Below, piece by piece: positions 34,111 to 42,149 of a stretch of DNA of 64,000 nt. Every line of letters begins with the position of its first letter. Position 1 is the first letter of the stretch. The position numbers were made by a program, and so were the translations under genes. The stretch is from Streptomyces cavernae (GTDB taxonomy: Bacteria > Actinomycetota > Actinomycetes > Streptomycetales > Streptomycetaceae): NCBI RefSeq assembly GCF_004023625.1, contig NZ_RPDJ01000027.1:62001-126000 (forward strand), given 5' to 3'. Below the pieces are notes generated by a model, which had not been told where the DNA came from, ran no database searches, and was given only the letters and a program-made list of their open reading frames with translations.

Positions 34111-34944
34111 ATGGCCAAGGGTTCACGTCAGGCGGCTTGGGAATTCTTCGGAGCCGAACTGAAACGACTGCGGGAGGGAGCGGGATACACCCAGGTCGAG
34201 CTGGGTGCCCGTGTTTTCGTCTCGGGCGGCTACATCGGCCAGTTCGAACAGGCGATCAGAAAACCACAGTTGGATGTGGCCCAGAGGATCGACGAGGTCC
34301 TGCAAACCGACGGTTTTTTCGAGCGAACGTGGCACAAACTGATCGACGACAAGCGGTATGCGGACTATTTCGCGGAGGTCGTGGAACTGGAACGGCACGC
34401 CACGAAGATCGCGGAGTTCGCCCCCGCGCTCGTCCCGGGCCTGTTGCAGACGGCGACCTACGCGCGCTCGGTGATGCTGGCGGGCAACCCGTTCCTCACG
34501 GAGGAGTACATCCACGAGAAGGTCACGGCTCGCAGGGAGCGGGCACACATCCTCGACGACGCTACAAGGCCCGTGTACTGGGCGATCCTGCACGAGCACG
34601 TGTTGCGCGTTCCGGTCGGCGGCCCGGCGGCGATGGCCGAGCAACTCGACCACATCACGGAGTTGGCACGCAGGCGGAGGGTGCTGGTGCAGGTGCTGCC
34701 GTATGCGGCGGGCGCGTATCCGCTCATGGGCCGGATGCTGCAGCTCATGGAGTTCGACGACGCCCCGCCAACCGCCTATACAGAAGCGGTGTATTCCGGG
34801 AACCTGCTGGATGATCCGGCCCTGGTGAAGCGAGTGCAGGAGGCATACGATCTGCTCAGGGCCGCCGCCATGTCGCCCGCGGTGTCCTTGGTTGTAATCG
34901 AGTCGGCGGCGGAGGACCACAGACGATGCGCGAGTTCGACCTGA
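34111..34944 (+). CDS. XRE-family regulator, WhiJ-like (HTH + DUF5753)
   Basis: A 277-residue regulator from the ATG at 34111, after an AGGGGG site at 6 bases. The N-terminal helix-turn-helix (about residues 10-65) reads LKRLREGAGYTQVELGARVF then SGGYIGQFEQAIRKP. The rest is the DUF5753 ligand/regulatory domain: VPGLLQTATYARSVMLAG, HVLRVPVGGPAAMAEQL and VLVQVLPYAAGAYPLMG. In S. coelicolor such proteins (WhiJ group) work with a small DUF397 partner in developmental or antibiotic control. Here the DUF397 gene overlaps its 3' end by 19 bases, and two small genes lie divergently upstream. Confidence 0.93.
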   Translation: MAKGSRQAAWEFFGAELKRLREGAGYTQVELGARVFVSGGYIGQFEQAIRKPQLDVAQRIDEVLQTDGFFERTWHKLIDDKRYADYFAEVVELERHATKIAEFAPALVPGLLQTATYARSVMLAGNPFLTEEYIHEKVTARRERAHILDDATRPVYWAILHEHVLRVPVGGPAAMAEQLDHITELARRRRVLVQVLPYAAGAYPLMGRMLQLMEFDDAPPTAYTEAVYSGNLLDDPALVKRVQEAYDLLRAAAMSPAVSLVVIESAAEDHRRCASST

Positions 34945-35141
34945 GCTCTGTCCAGTGGCGCAAGAGCAGCTACAGCGACGACAACGGCGGCAGCTGCGTC
35001 GAGGTGGCCGACGGCGTCCCCGGCCTGGTCCCCGTCCGGGACAGCAAGATCCCGGACGGGCCGGTACTGGTGGTCGGTGCGGTGGCGTGGGCGGAGTTCA
35101 TCGGCGCCGTCGCGGGATCCACCTCATGCCGTAACGCGTAA
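34926..35141 (+). CDS. DUF397 protein, partner of the XRE regulator
   Basis: A 71-residue acidic protein with the family pattern VQWRKSSYSDDNGGSCVEVA then VPVRDSKIPDGPVLVVG and AWAEFIGAV. It starts 19 bases before the stop of the XRE gene, so the two are translationally coupled. DUF397 proteins are thought to antagonise or modulate the adjacent XRE protein, as in WhiJ-type loci; direct evidence for this pair is lacking. Confidence 0.92.
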   Translation: MREFDLSSVQWRKSSYSDDNGGSCVEVADGVPGLVPVRDSKIPDGPVLVVGAVAWAEFIGAVAGSTSCRNA

Positions 35142-35270
35142 GCCGCGAACGGGGGGCGCTGGACGATGCCCAGGTCGATCCCGAGCCGGCCGGCGTGTTC
35201 GACGGCTTTGGTCCTGTAGGCGTTTTCGGTCCAGGCCCTGGCGACAGCGAAGTGGCGTTCGGCGACCTTT
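35140..35270 (-). pseudogene. Possible transposase remnant (IS5-like C-terminal fragment)
   Basis: In one minus-strand frame the translation VAERHFAVARAWTENAYRTK then AVEHAGRLGIDLGIVQR resembles the late part of IS5-type DDE transposases, where an A/G-Y-R segment precedes an E-H-x-x-x-L-G-I-x-L-x-I-V motif. No start, upstream catalytic domain or terminal inverted repeats are seen, and similarity is lost after QRPPFAAYA. It is probably a decayed insertion next to the DUF397 gene. The identification rests on recall of the family pattern only. Confidence 0.4.
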
Positions 35271-35337
35271 CCAGAGCACCCGCACGAGCCTGTGCTCATT
35301 TTCGCCGCGCGCACCTGTAACCGTTTCGTCGTGGTCT

Positions 35338-35454
35338 TCACCCACGGCGGCGTTTCCACCCCCGGTGCACCTTGATGAACAGCGCGGCGCCGAGGAAACC
35401 CACCACGTTCAGGACGACGATCGCCGCGACAATGGTCCAAACCGTTGGTTCCAT
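35338..35454 (-). CDS. Very small single-pass membrane protein (38 residues)
   Basis: ATG at 35454 to TGA at 35340-35338. The product is MEPTVWTIVAAIVVLNVVGF followed by LGAALFIKVHRGWKRRRG: one hydrophobic helix (about residues 5-27) and a strongly positive cytoplasmic tail, a typical small membrane-protein layout. The upstream GGGGTGAAG is a fair ribosome-binding site. No family is recognised. It is isolated in a decayed region, so it could be a relic, but the clean hydrophobic/charged pattern supports a real gene. Confidence 0.45.
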   Translation of the reverse strand: MEPTVWTIVAAIVVLNVVGFLGAALFIKVHRGWKRRRG

Positions 35455-35694
35455 GGCTTCACCCCGTTTTCACATCGTATGCCGGGAGGCTACCCAAAAC
35501 CGTGGCGGCCGATGTGTCGGCCCACCATCGGCCGGATGACATAAACGAGGGCCGCGCCAAAGGAGAAGCCGCCAGCGGAAACCCAGCGCCAGGAAGCCAC
35601 GGTCCCTTCCACCACAAGCGCCCACCAGTACAGTAATCGGTTCGGCCGCCGATTGATCTGAAAGCAGCCAATACGGCAGGTCGCAGAGAGGTAC

Positions 35695-35734
35695 AAGAGG
35701 TCCTGTCCGACCGTTGGATCGGGCAGGACCTCTT
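35695..35734. terminator. Stem-loop in the decayed region
   Basis: A 16-bp inverted repeat with a single G-U-type mismatch (AAGAGGTCCTGTCCGA / TCGGGCAGGACCTCTT), an 8-base loop, and TTGTT following on the plus strand. No intact gene on either strand clearly needs it; it may be the end of a lost gene or a mobile-element terminus. Confidence 0.55.
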
Positions 35735-35806
35735 TTGTTCCATGCAGGGCGATCGACAGGGCATGAGTCGACAGCGGCGCGCCGGAGTGCTCCGTGTCCT
35801 ACAGCT

Positions 35807-36016
35807 TCAGACCGACCGCTTCCTTCGCCGACGCTCGCTGAGCCCGACAAGTGTGAAAAGGACTGCGAAAGCTGTGAAAATGAGCGCAAGGTCGCTTACT
35901 CCTGGATGCAGGAAGACCCAGAACAGGAGCGCCCAGAGCGTACCCGCCACCAGGCCGGCTAGGACTGGGTGTCGGGCGCACTGCCGGCGGACGGCATCGC
36001 GACGCTTATCAGGCAT
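35807..36016 (-). CDS. Small two-helix membrane protein
   Basis: ATG at 36016 with GAGG 6 bases upstream, 69 residues. A charged N-terminus (MPDKRRDAVRRQCARHP) is followed by two hydrophobic helices, VLAGLVAGTLWALLFWVFL and LALIFTAFAVLFTLVGL, and a basic tail SERRRRKRSV. No family is recognised. It sits in an AT-richer stretch than the surrounding genome, suggesting recent acquisition. The neighbouring small membrane ORFs are unrelated in sequence. Confidence 0.5.
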   Translation of the reverse strand: MPDKRRDAVRRQCARHPVLAGLVAGTLWALLFWVFLHPGVSDLALIFTAFAVLFTLVGLSERRRRKRSV

Positions 36017-36181
36017 CAGTTACCTCGATCGATTCCAGCGGAAGTACCGGCTCCATAAATAATCGTTGATTACCGACGCCTGCCGCGGTTACTGTAATGC
36101 TTCAGCAGAAATTCACCCCGACTGGACCCCGTCTCCCAAAAGCCAGTCAGTTGGCCAGGGAATGGCAAATAGTTGTCGCAG

Positions 36182-36397
36182 TCATCCAACAATGACCAAG
36201 CCGGCAAAGATTGATGCGGTACACATGGCATAAGTCAGCGCAAACTTCAGCGCCACCCCAGATGTCACCTCTGACGTTCGCGTTCTTGATTCAACGCCGT
36301 GAGTAATAACAGCGACAGTCAATCCTGCGACTATCATGCCGATCCCCAGGTTCTTTATTACCTGCCCGTCATTTATCCGCGGATGCGAGGCTTTCAA
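36182..36397 (-). CDS. Putative small membrane protein with TTG start
   Basis: A 71-residue frame starting at a TTG at 36397 with GGGG 5 bases and GGAGG 14 bases upstream. It has two hydrophobic segments (NLGIGMIVAGLTVAVITHG and ALKFALTYAMCTASIFAGLV). Base composition is clearly less GC-rich than typical genes of this chromosome. No homologue recognised. The rare start codon and weak spacing make this tentative. Confidence 0.35.
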   Translation of the reverse strand: MKASHPRINDGQVIKNLGIGMIVAGLTVAVITHGVESRTRTSEVTSGVALKFALTYAMCTASIFAGLVIVG

Positions 36398-36879
36398 TGA
36401 AGCCCCGTATCCTCCCTGCTTTCGATCTACCTAGGTGAGTTTTCCCGCATTCGCGGATCGCATTCGGATCTCGGGAGTTTGACCGGTGCGTTTTGCGTCC
36501 AGGAAACTCACGTGGATTGCGACGACTAGCTCGCCGACATCGTCACTACTCGTACTGTCAGCGCCGCCGGGAAATTCTCCCCCAAGTGCGAACCGAGTGG
36601 TCCGTTCTCCCGCTTCTGCGGATGTGTTGGACCCTTCCAACCCAGTGCGCGGTTCGGCCAAGACACCGCCTCCGCCCCCCAGGCTGCGGCTCGCCACGAT
36701 GCGGCATAGTAACCACCCCAGGTGCGCTTGCGCCCGTTAACCCGACGGCGCGTTGGAGGCTGCGTTGCCCGAGTTGAACCGCTTCCAGCCGTACGGTCGG
36801 ACTCGTCGGAGGCGCGCAGGCCCACGGAGTTGATGGCGTTGCCCTTGGCCGCCCACGTCTTCACCCCCCGGCTCCGAGC
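36398..36879. other. Decayed, less GC-rich stretch without a recognisable gene
   Basis: About 480 bases with scattered short open frames on both strands and no ribosome-binding site plus family match. The 36420-36620 part is the lowest-GC portion seen in the window apart from 36000-36400. Minus-strand translation around 36760-36880 (including AKGNAINSVGLRASDE) looks like coding sequence that has been frameshifted, but I cannot name it. Confidence 0.4.
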
Positions 36880-37213
36880 GTGGCTTCGGCCCCGACCTGC
36901 ACGTTCGCCGATGAAGCCGCCTTCGACGCCGAAGGCCGACACGCCGACGGTACGGCGCTCTCCCTCGTCGCCGAACTCACGTCGGATTCGGCCAAGGACG
37001 TCGACTGGCTGGACAAGCTCGACACATACGGTCGAGTCGTGCCCGTCCATCTCCTGCTCGACATGAAGGTCCAGGAAATCAGCGCCTTTTGGGACCCGTC
37101 ACCGAAGGGGTACAGGTCTCGGACGAACATCCCCTTCGGCCGCGTCCTGTATGTACCCGCGCCCTTCGACTTCGATCTGGACGTCCGAGTTCAGCATCCC
37201 TGCCGATCCCACG
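36880..37213 (+). pseudogene. Truncated Uma2-family (PD-(D/E)XK-like) protein
   Basis: The frame reads FDAEGRHADGTALSLVAELT then SDSAKDVDWLDKLDTYGRVV, PVHLLLDM, FWDPSPKGYRS and NIPFGRVLYVPAPFDFDLD. This matches the second half of Uma2-type endonuclease-fold proteins (VAE.TS.S...D...K...Y....P..LL.D). The N-terminal half, with the first catalytic residues, is missing. A likely frameshift lies near 36895, where another frame reads FGPDLHVRR. After FDLD the sequence runs into unrelated codons, so both ends appear damaged. Uma2 proteins are abundant, often decaying genes in Streptomyces. Confidence 0.6.
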
Positions 37214-37264
37214 GACGACGGGCCCGGCCTCGCGGAGCCGTAGACGCGGGGCCGGTGACGGGCT

Positions 37265-37308
37265 GCCCGGATGCCCAGAAGGTTTCTAGGTCTCTGGGGC
37301 ATCCGGGC
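37265..37308 (-). terminator. Stem-loop after glgP
   Basis: GCCCGGATGCCCAGA (37265-37279) pairs with TCTGGGGCATCCGGGC (37293-37308) with one bulged base. It lies 24-67 bases beyond the glgP stop on the minus strand. Confidence 0.7.
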
Positions 37309-37331
37309 GTGCAGACGCCGTCCAGCCGGGC

Positions 37332-39962
37332 TCAGCGCATCAAAACCCCCGCCCCTTCCGCCGACTCCTCCGAAGGCACCGTCATCAGGCCGAGTTCCGC
37401 GGCCGTGGCGAGCAGGCGGTGGGTCGGGAGGATGCGGACCGTGTAGCCGAAGGGGCCCGTGCGGTCCAGGGAGAGGGGGCCCTCGTAGAGCCAGCGGCCG
37501 TCGTCGTCGGGGCCGGCCGTCGGTTTGAGGGGGACCGTCGTGGCGTCGGTGATGCCGTCCTCCGAGTCGACGCGGCCCGCGACCGCCTGGACCTCGACGT
37601 CGTCGGGGGCCAGGGCACCGAGGCCGACACGGACGCGGAGGGCGAGCGTCGTGCCGAGTTCGGCGGTGGCCGAGGTCGTCGACACCTCCACGTGGTCCAC
37701 CGTCACCTGCGGCCACGCCTCGCGCACCCTCGACTTCCAGACCGCCAGTTCGCGGGCGGAGTCCGGGAGCAGTTCGCGGTGCGCGTGGGCCGCGGGGGTG
37801 TACAGGCGTTCCACGTAGTCGCGGACCATACGGCCCGCGAGGACCTTCGGGCCCAGGTGGGTCAGGGTCTGCCGGACCATCTCTATCCAGCGGTCGGGCA
37901 GTCCGCCGGAGCCGCGCTCGTAGAAGCGCGGGGTCACGCGTTGTTCGAGGAGGTCGTACAGCGCCGCCGCCTCCAGTTCGTCACGGCGGTCCGGGTCCAT
38001 CTCCCCGCCGTCCGCCGTGGGGATGGCCCAGCCGAAGTCCGGCTGGTACCACTCGTCCCACCAGCCGTCGAGCACCGAGAGGTTGAGGCAGCCGTTGAGC
38101 GCCGCCTTCATGCCGGACGTGCCACAGGCCTCCAGGGGGCGCAGCGGGTTGTTCAGCCAGATGTCGCACCCCGGGTAGAGCTTCGTCGCCATCGCCATGC
38201 CGTAGTCCGGGAGGAAGACGATCCGGTGCCGCACCCGGGGATCGTCCGCGAACCGGACGAGCTCCTGGATCAGGCGTTTGCCGCCGTCGTCCGCGGGGTG
38301 CGCCTTGCCCGCCACCACGAGCTGGATGGGGCGTTCGGGGTGCAGCAGGAGGTTCGTCAGACGTTCCCGGTCCCGCAGCATCAGCGTCAGGCGCTTGTAC
38401 GAGGGGACCCGGCGGGCGAAGCCGATCGTCAGCACGTCCGGGTCGAGTACGTCGTCGATCCAGCCCAACTCCGCTTCGCCCGCGCCGCGCTGCCGCCAGG
38501 ACGCGTACAGCCGCTGCCGCACCTCCCCCACCAGTTGCTCGCGCAGTACCCGCCGCAGCTCCCAGATGTCCTGGTCGGGGATGTCCGCGACGGCGTCCCA
38601 GCGGTCCGAGCCGCCGGAACCGCCGACCGTCAGCGCGTCCTCGGTACGCTGCGCGCCTATCTCCCGGGCGCCCAGCGCGAAGACCTCCGGCGCCACCCAG
38701 GTCGGCGCGTGCACCCCGTTGGTCACGGAGGTGATCGGCACCTCCTCCGGGTCGAAGCCCGGCCACAGGCCCGCGAACATCTCCCGGCTGACCTGTCCGT
38801 GCAGCAGCGACACGCCGTTGGCGCGCTGACCGAGCCGGAGGCCCATCACCGCCATGTTGAACACGTGCGGGTCACCGCCGGGGTAGGTCTCCTCGCCCAG
38901 CCGCAGGATCCGCTCGACGTCGATGCCCGGGAGTTCTGCGCCGGGGCCGAAGTGGCCGGCCACCAGGTCGCGGCCGAAGCGGTCGATGCCGGCCGGGACC
39001 GGGGTGTGGGTGGTGAAGACCGTGCCGGCGCGCACCGCCTCCAGCGCGGCGTCGAAGTCCAGTCCCTCGGCCGACACCAGCTCGGCGATCCGTTCCAGGC
39101 CCAGGAAGCCCGCGTGACCCTCGTTGGTGTGGAAGACCTCGGGGGCCGGGTGGCCGGTCAGCCGGCAGTACGCGCGGACCGCCCGCACGCCCCCGATGCC
39201 CAGCAGCATCTCCTGCAGCAGCCGGTGTTCGCTGCCGCCGCCGTAGAGCCGGTCGGTGACCTGGCGCTCGCCGGGGTCGTTCTCCTCGACGTCGGAGTCG
39301 AGCATCAGCAGCGGGACCCGACCGACCTGGGCCAGCCAGATCCGGGCGTGCAGCCGCTTGCCGCCGGGCAGGGCGAGGGAGACCTGGGCGGGTGTGCCGT
39401 CGGGCTCGCTGAGTGGTGTCACGGGCAGTTCGTGGGGGTCCAGTACCGGATAGTGCTCCTGCTGCCATCCGTCGCGGGACAGCGACTGGCGGAAGTAGCC
39501 GTGCCGGTACAGCAGGCCCACGCCGATCAGGGGGACACCCAGGTCGCTGGCGGACTTCAGATGGTCGCCGGCCAGGATGCCGAGGCCGCCGGAGTACTGG
39601 GGCAGGGCCGCCGTTATGCCGAACTCCGGTGAGAAGTAGGCGATGGCGGCGGGGAGTTCGCCGGGCTGGGACTGGTACCAGCGGTCGCCGGTGGCGTATT
39701 CGCGCAGATCGTCGGTGACATCGGCGAGGCGGCGCAGGAAGTCAGGGTCCTCCGCCAGTTCGGCCAGCCGCGCCGGCGGCACGCTGCCGAGGAGCCGTAC
39801 CGGGTCGCACCCCGACCCGGCCCAGCGCTCGGGGTCCACGGACTGGAACAGGTCACGCGTCTCGACATGCCAGGACCAGCGCAGATTGCGCGCGAGATCG
39901 CTCAGCGGGGCGAGGGCTTCGGGGAGGACGGGACGGACGGTGAATCGACGGATGGCCTTCAC
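37332..39962 (-). CDS. glgP: Alpha-1,4-glucan (glycogen) phosphorylase
   Basis: It releases glucose-1-phosphate from alpha-1,4-glucan, using PLP as cofactor (GT35). The GTG at 39962 with GAGGTGG 6 bases upstream gives 876 residues; a further 209 codons upstream are open but look non-coding. The N-terminus (VKAIRRFTVRPVLPEALAPL ... LARNLRWSWH) is the DUF3417 domain of the actinobacterial/thermophile-type phosphorylases. Then come SPEFGI.A.LP.YSGGLGILAGDH, HTNEGHAGFLGLER and TVFTTHTPVPAGIDRF. The PLP-lysine region is LRPLEACGTSGMKAALNGCLNLS. A C-terminal Ig-like domain follows from about residue 740. It is divergent from a subtilase and 2.2 kb from glgE. Confidence 0.95.
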   Translation of the reverse strand: MKAIRRFTVRPVLPEALAPLSDLARNLRWSWHVETRDLFQSVDPERWAGSGCDPVRLLGSVPPARLAELAEDPDFLRRLADVTDDLREYATGDRWYQSQPGELPAAIAYFSPEFGITAALPQYSGGLGILAGDHLKSASDLGVPLIGVGLLYRHGYFRQSLSRDGWQQEHYPVLDPHELPVTPLSEPDGTPAQVSLALPGGKRLHARIWLAQVGRVPLLMLDSDVEENDPGERQVTDRLYGGGSEHRLLQEMLLGIGGVRAVRAYCRLTGHPAPEVFHTNEGHAGFLGLERIAELVSAEGLDFDAALEAVRAGTVFTTHTPVPAGIDRFGRDLVAGHFGPGAELPGIDVERILRLGEETYPGGDPHVFNMAVMGLRLGQRANGVSLLHGQVSREMFAGLWPGFDPEEVPITSVTNGVHAPTWVAPEVFALGAREIGAQRTEDALTVGGSGGSDRWDAVADIPDQDIWELRRVLREQLVGEVRQRLYASWRQRGAGEAELGWIDDVLDPDVLTIGFARRVPSYKRLTLMLRDRERLTNLLLHPERPIQLVVAGKAHPADDGGKRLIQELVRFADDPRVRHRIVFLPDYGMAMATKLYPGCDIWLNNPLRPLEACGTSGMKAALNGCLNLSVLDGWWDEWYQPDFGWAIPTADGGEMDPDRRDELEAAALYDLLEQRVTPRFYERGSGGLPDRWIEMVRQTLTHLGPKVLAGRMVRDYVERLYTPAAHAHRELLPDSARELAVWKSRVREAWPQVTVDHVEVSTTSATAELGTTLALRVRVGLGALAPDDVEVQAVAGRVDSEDGITDATTVPLKPTAGPDDDGRWLYEGPLSLDRTGPFGYTVRILPTHRLLATAAELGLMTVPSEESAEGAGVLMR

Positions 39963-40589
39963 GCGTTCCACCTCTACAAGGACGTACGTGGTGAGGCGCA
40001 CATCGGTGTGCGCCTCGTCGTCACCCAAGACGGTAGCGGCGCAGCCGCCCCCGCAACCACGGCATCCCCCGACAGGTCGCCGTACGGTGGTCGCACCGCG
40101 TCCCGCGGAGGCCGCCGCACACGCATCACGGAGCGTCGCACGGGTCGTGCCGCACGCCGCGCGCCGCGCGCTGTGCGGCCGTGTACTCCCCATGGTCGCG
40201 CGTCTCGCGGGACGGCGCATCCGTCGGCCTTCGTGCGCCGTGATCGCCCTGATGGCCCGCTCGCCGCGATGGCCGCGATGGCCCCGATCGCCGCGAACGG
40301 CCGCGATGGCCTCGGCCGCAGGAGGCGCCGTGGTTGCATGCAGTAATCCCCGTGGTCGCCGTGAGCGCTGTGGTGCCGTACTCGCCGTGGTGCCGTGGTG
40401 CCGTGGTGCTCGCGGGGTTCCCACCCCCATGGCACGGAAACACCACGTCCGGTATGGCCGATTCCGTACCGTCGGGCGTCCTTGTGGCGGTTCACACCGC
40501 ACGAGAAGCTGCCCAAATGCACATCTGGGCCGCCGGGGTGCAGGGGGCACCGACCGGTCGGCGCACGCCGAGTCGAGGAGGGGACTCAC
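39963..40589. other. Low-complexity divergent gap between glgP and the subtilase gene
   Basis: About 630 bases. The frame open through it on the minus strand has H/R/A-biased low-complexity composition and no ribosome-binding site, so it is treated as non-coding. Degenerate 9-base units occur at 40250-40320 (CGCGATGGC/CGATGGCC) and at 40360-40420 (CGTGGTGC/CCGTGGTG). Promoters for both flanking genes must lie here; a GGTGAGG patch near 39990 and an AT-richer patch at 40440-40510 were noted but not assigned. Confidence 0.45.
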
Positions 40590-41849
40590 GTGAGGACTCG
40601 GAGGGGGACGTCCACGGACAGAGCGCCGCAGACGCGCTTAGCCGTCGGTCTTCTCACCGTAACCACGGCCGCGGTGCTCGCGGCCGTCACACTGCCCGCG
40701 CAGGCCGCCCCGGAGGGGCTGGTCATCGGTGCCGGAGCACCCGGAGCGGTGGGCGGAAGCTACATCGTGACGCTGAAGGAGGAGCTGAACGGCGAGCGGA
40801 AGGGCAAGCCGGGAGGGGACGGGAAGGCCCGGTCGGCGGTGAGCGAGGAGCTCGCCACCCGCTACGGGGCGAAAATCAGCCACATTTACGGAACGGCGCT
40901 CAACGGCTTCTCGATCAAGGCCGGCGAGCGGCAGGCCCGGCGCCTCGCCGCCGACCCGCGGGTGGCGTCGGTCGTCCAGGACACCAGGGTGACCCAAGGG
41001 GCCCGGACCGTGCAGAGGAACCCGCCGTCCTGGGGCCTGGACCGCGTCGACCAGCGCAACCTGCCTCTGGACAAGCGCTACGCCTGGCCGGAGACGGGCG
41101 GACGGGGCGTGACGGTGTACGTGATCGACACAGGCATCCGCACCACGCACAAGGACTTCGGCGGGCGGTCGAGCTCCGGCTGGGACTTCGTCGACGGTGA
41201 CGCCGTGGCCCAGGACGGCAACGGCCACGGCACCCATGTGGCGGGCACCGTCGCGGGCGCCGGCTTCGGTGTCGCGAAGAAGGCCAAGGTCGTCGCCGTG
41301 AGGGTGCTGGACGACGCCGGCGCCGGCACCACCTCGCGGGTCATCGCGGGCATCGACTGGGTGACCCAGCACGCGCGCAAGCCCGCGGTCGCCAATCTGA
41401 GTCTGGGCGGATACCCGAACGCCCAGCTCGACGCGGCCGTGCGCGCGTCCGTCGCCTCCGGTGTGACGTACACGCTGGCCGCCGGGAACTACGGGCGGCC
41501 GGCCGCCCGGTACTCACCCGCCCGGGTGAAGGAGGCCATCACCGTCGGTGCGACGGACCGCACGGATACCCGGGCCGCTTTCTCGAACTACGGCACCGGC
41601 GTCGATCTCTTCGCGCCGGGCGTCGGCATCACCTCGGCCTTCCACCGGAGCAACACCGACCGGGTCGTCCAGTCCGGTACGTCGATGGCATCGCCGCACG
41701 TCGCGGGGGCGGCGGCACTGTATCTGGCCGGTCATCCCACGGCCTCGCCCGCGCAGGTGAGCAAGGCGCTGGTGACGCGGGCGGCCACCGGCAAGGTGCG
41801 CTCCGCGGGGTCCGGCTCGCCGAACAGACTCCTCCAGACAGGGCCCTAG
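40590..41849 (+). CDS. Secreted subtilisin-like serine protease (S8, with I9 propeptide)
   Basis: A 419-residue prepro-enzyme. The GTG at 40590 has GAGGAGG 8 bases upstream. The signal peptide ends near LPAQAAPEG (about residue 41). The inhibitor_I9 propeptide spans about 55-135 (SYIVTLKEELNG ... ISHIYGTALNGFSIKAG). The catalytic triad is D180 (YVIDTGIRTTH), H213 (NGHGTHVAGTVAG) and S365 (SGTSMASPHVAGAA), and the oxyanion asparagine is in AAGNYG. It resembles proteinase K/aqualysin-type enzymes. It separates glgP from the glgE operon, with no obvious functional tie to glucan metabolism, and is transcribed in the same direction as glgE. Confidence 0.95.
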   Translation: MRTRRGTSTDRAPQTRLAVGLLTVTTAAVLAAVTLPAQAAPEGLVIGAGAPGAVGGSYIVTLKEELNGERKGKPGGDGKARSAVSEELATRYGAKISHIYGTALNGFSIKAGERQARRLAADPRVASVVQDTRVTQGARTVQRNPPSWGLDRVDQRNLPLDKRYAWPETGGRGVTVYVIDTGIRTTHKDFGGRSSSGWDFVDGDAVAQDGNGHGTHVAGTVAGAGFGVAKKAKVVAVRVLDDAGAGTTSRVIAGIDWVTQHARKPAVANLSLGGYPNAQLDAAVRASVASGVTYTLAAGNYGRPAARYSPARVKEAITVGATDRTDTRAAFSNYGTGVDLFAPGVGITSAFHRSNTDRVVQSGTSMASPHVAGAAALYLAGHPTASPAQVSKALVTRAATGKVRSAGSGSPNRLLQTGP

Positions 41850-42003
41850 CGACGGGCCGAGGCGGGGCGGGGGCACGAGCTGGGCCAGCCGGGGACCCGG
41901 GGGGTGCGTTTTCGCCCCCCTTCGCCCCTGCCCTCCCCTGCACACCGCCCGTAGTCGTACCATCACGCTCAGACCAGTCCCGTCCCACCAGGCGAGGCCG
42001 GTC

Positions 42004-42032
42004 TTGTGTGCCGACACACGCCCGGGTAGTTA
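42004..42032 (+). promoter_or_regulatory. Candidate promoter of the glgE-treS-pep2-glgB operon
   Basis: TTGTGT (42004-42009) and TAGTTA (42027-42032) are separated by exactly 17 bases, resembling a vegetative sigma-factor promoter, about 118 bases upstream of the glgE ATG. This patch is AT-richer than its surroundings. The gap from 41850 otherwise holds only the subtilase 3' region. Confidence 0.4.
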
Positions 42033-42149
42033 ACAAGGCGCCGGATTGCCCACCTGAATAGGGTGGAAGGCTCCACCGGTACACCCCCGCAGGACCACCT
42101 CCCCACACCCCATTCCGCCCACCAGACGTTGACGCGGACAGGAGCGGTC

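Noticed and set aside
35490..35696. 68-residue hydrophobic minus-strand frame with TTG start
   Set aside because: It has some hydrophobic character, but no ribosome-binding site, an awkward start inside a hairpin flank and no recognised family.
36880..37446. Intact 188-residue gene at the Uma2-like region
   Set aside because: Only the middle matches the Uma2 family; the N-terminal half is missing and the C-terminal part runs through the glgP terminator and 3' end. Treated as a pseudogene.
37419..39632. Plus-strand open frame of over 700 codons over glgP
   Set aside because: It is antisense to a phosphorylase with complete catalytic motifs; no start signal or domain was seen.
39963..40589. 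N-terminal extension of glgP by 209 residues
   Set aside because: The sequence before the GTG at 39962 is low-complexity H/R/A, with no similarity to the family. The GTG has a good ribosome-binding site, and DUF3417 begins exactly there.
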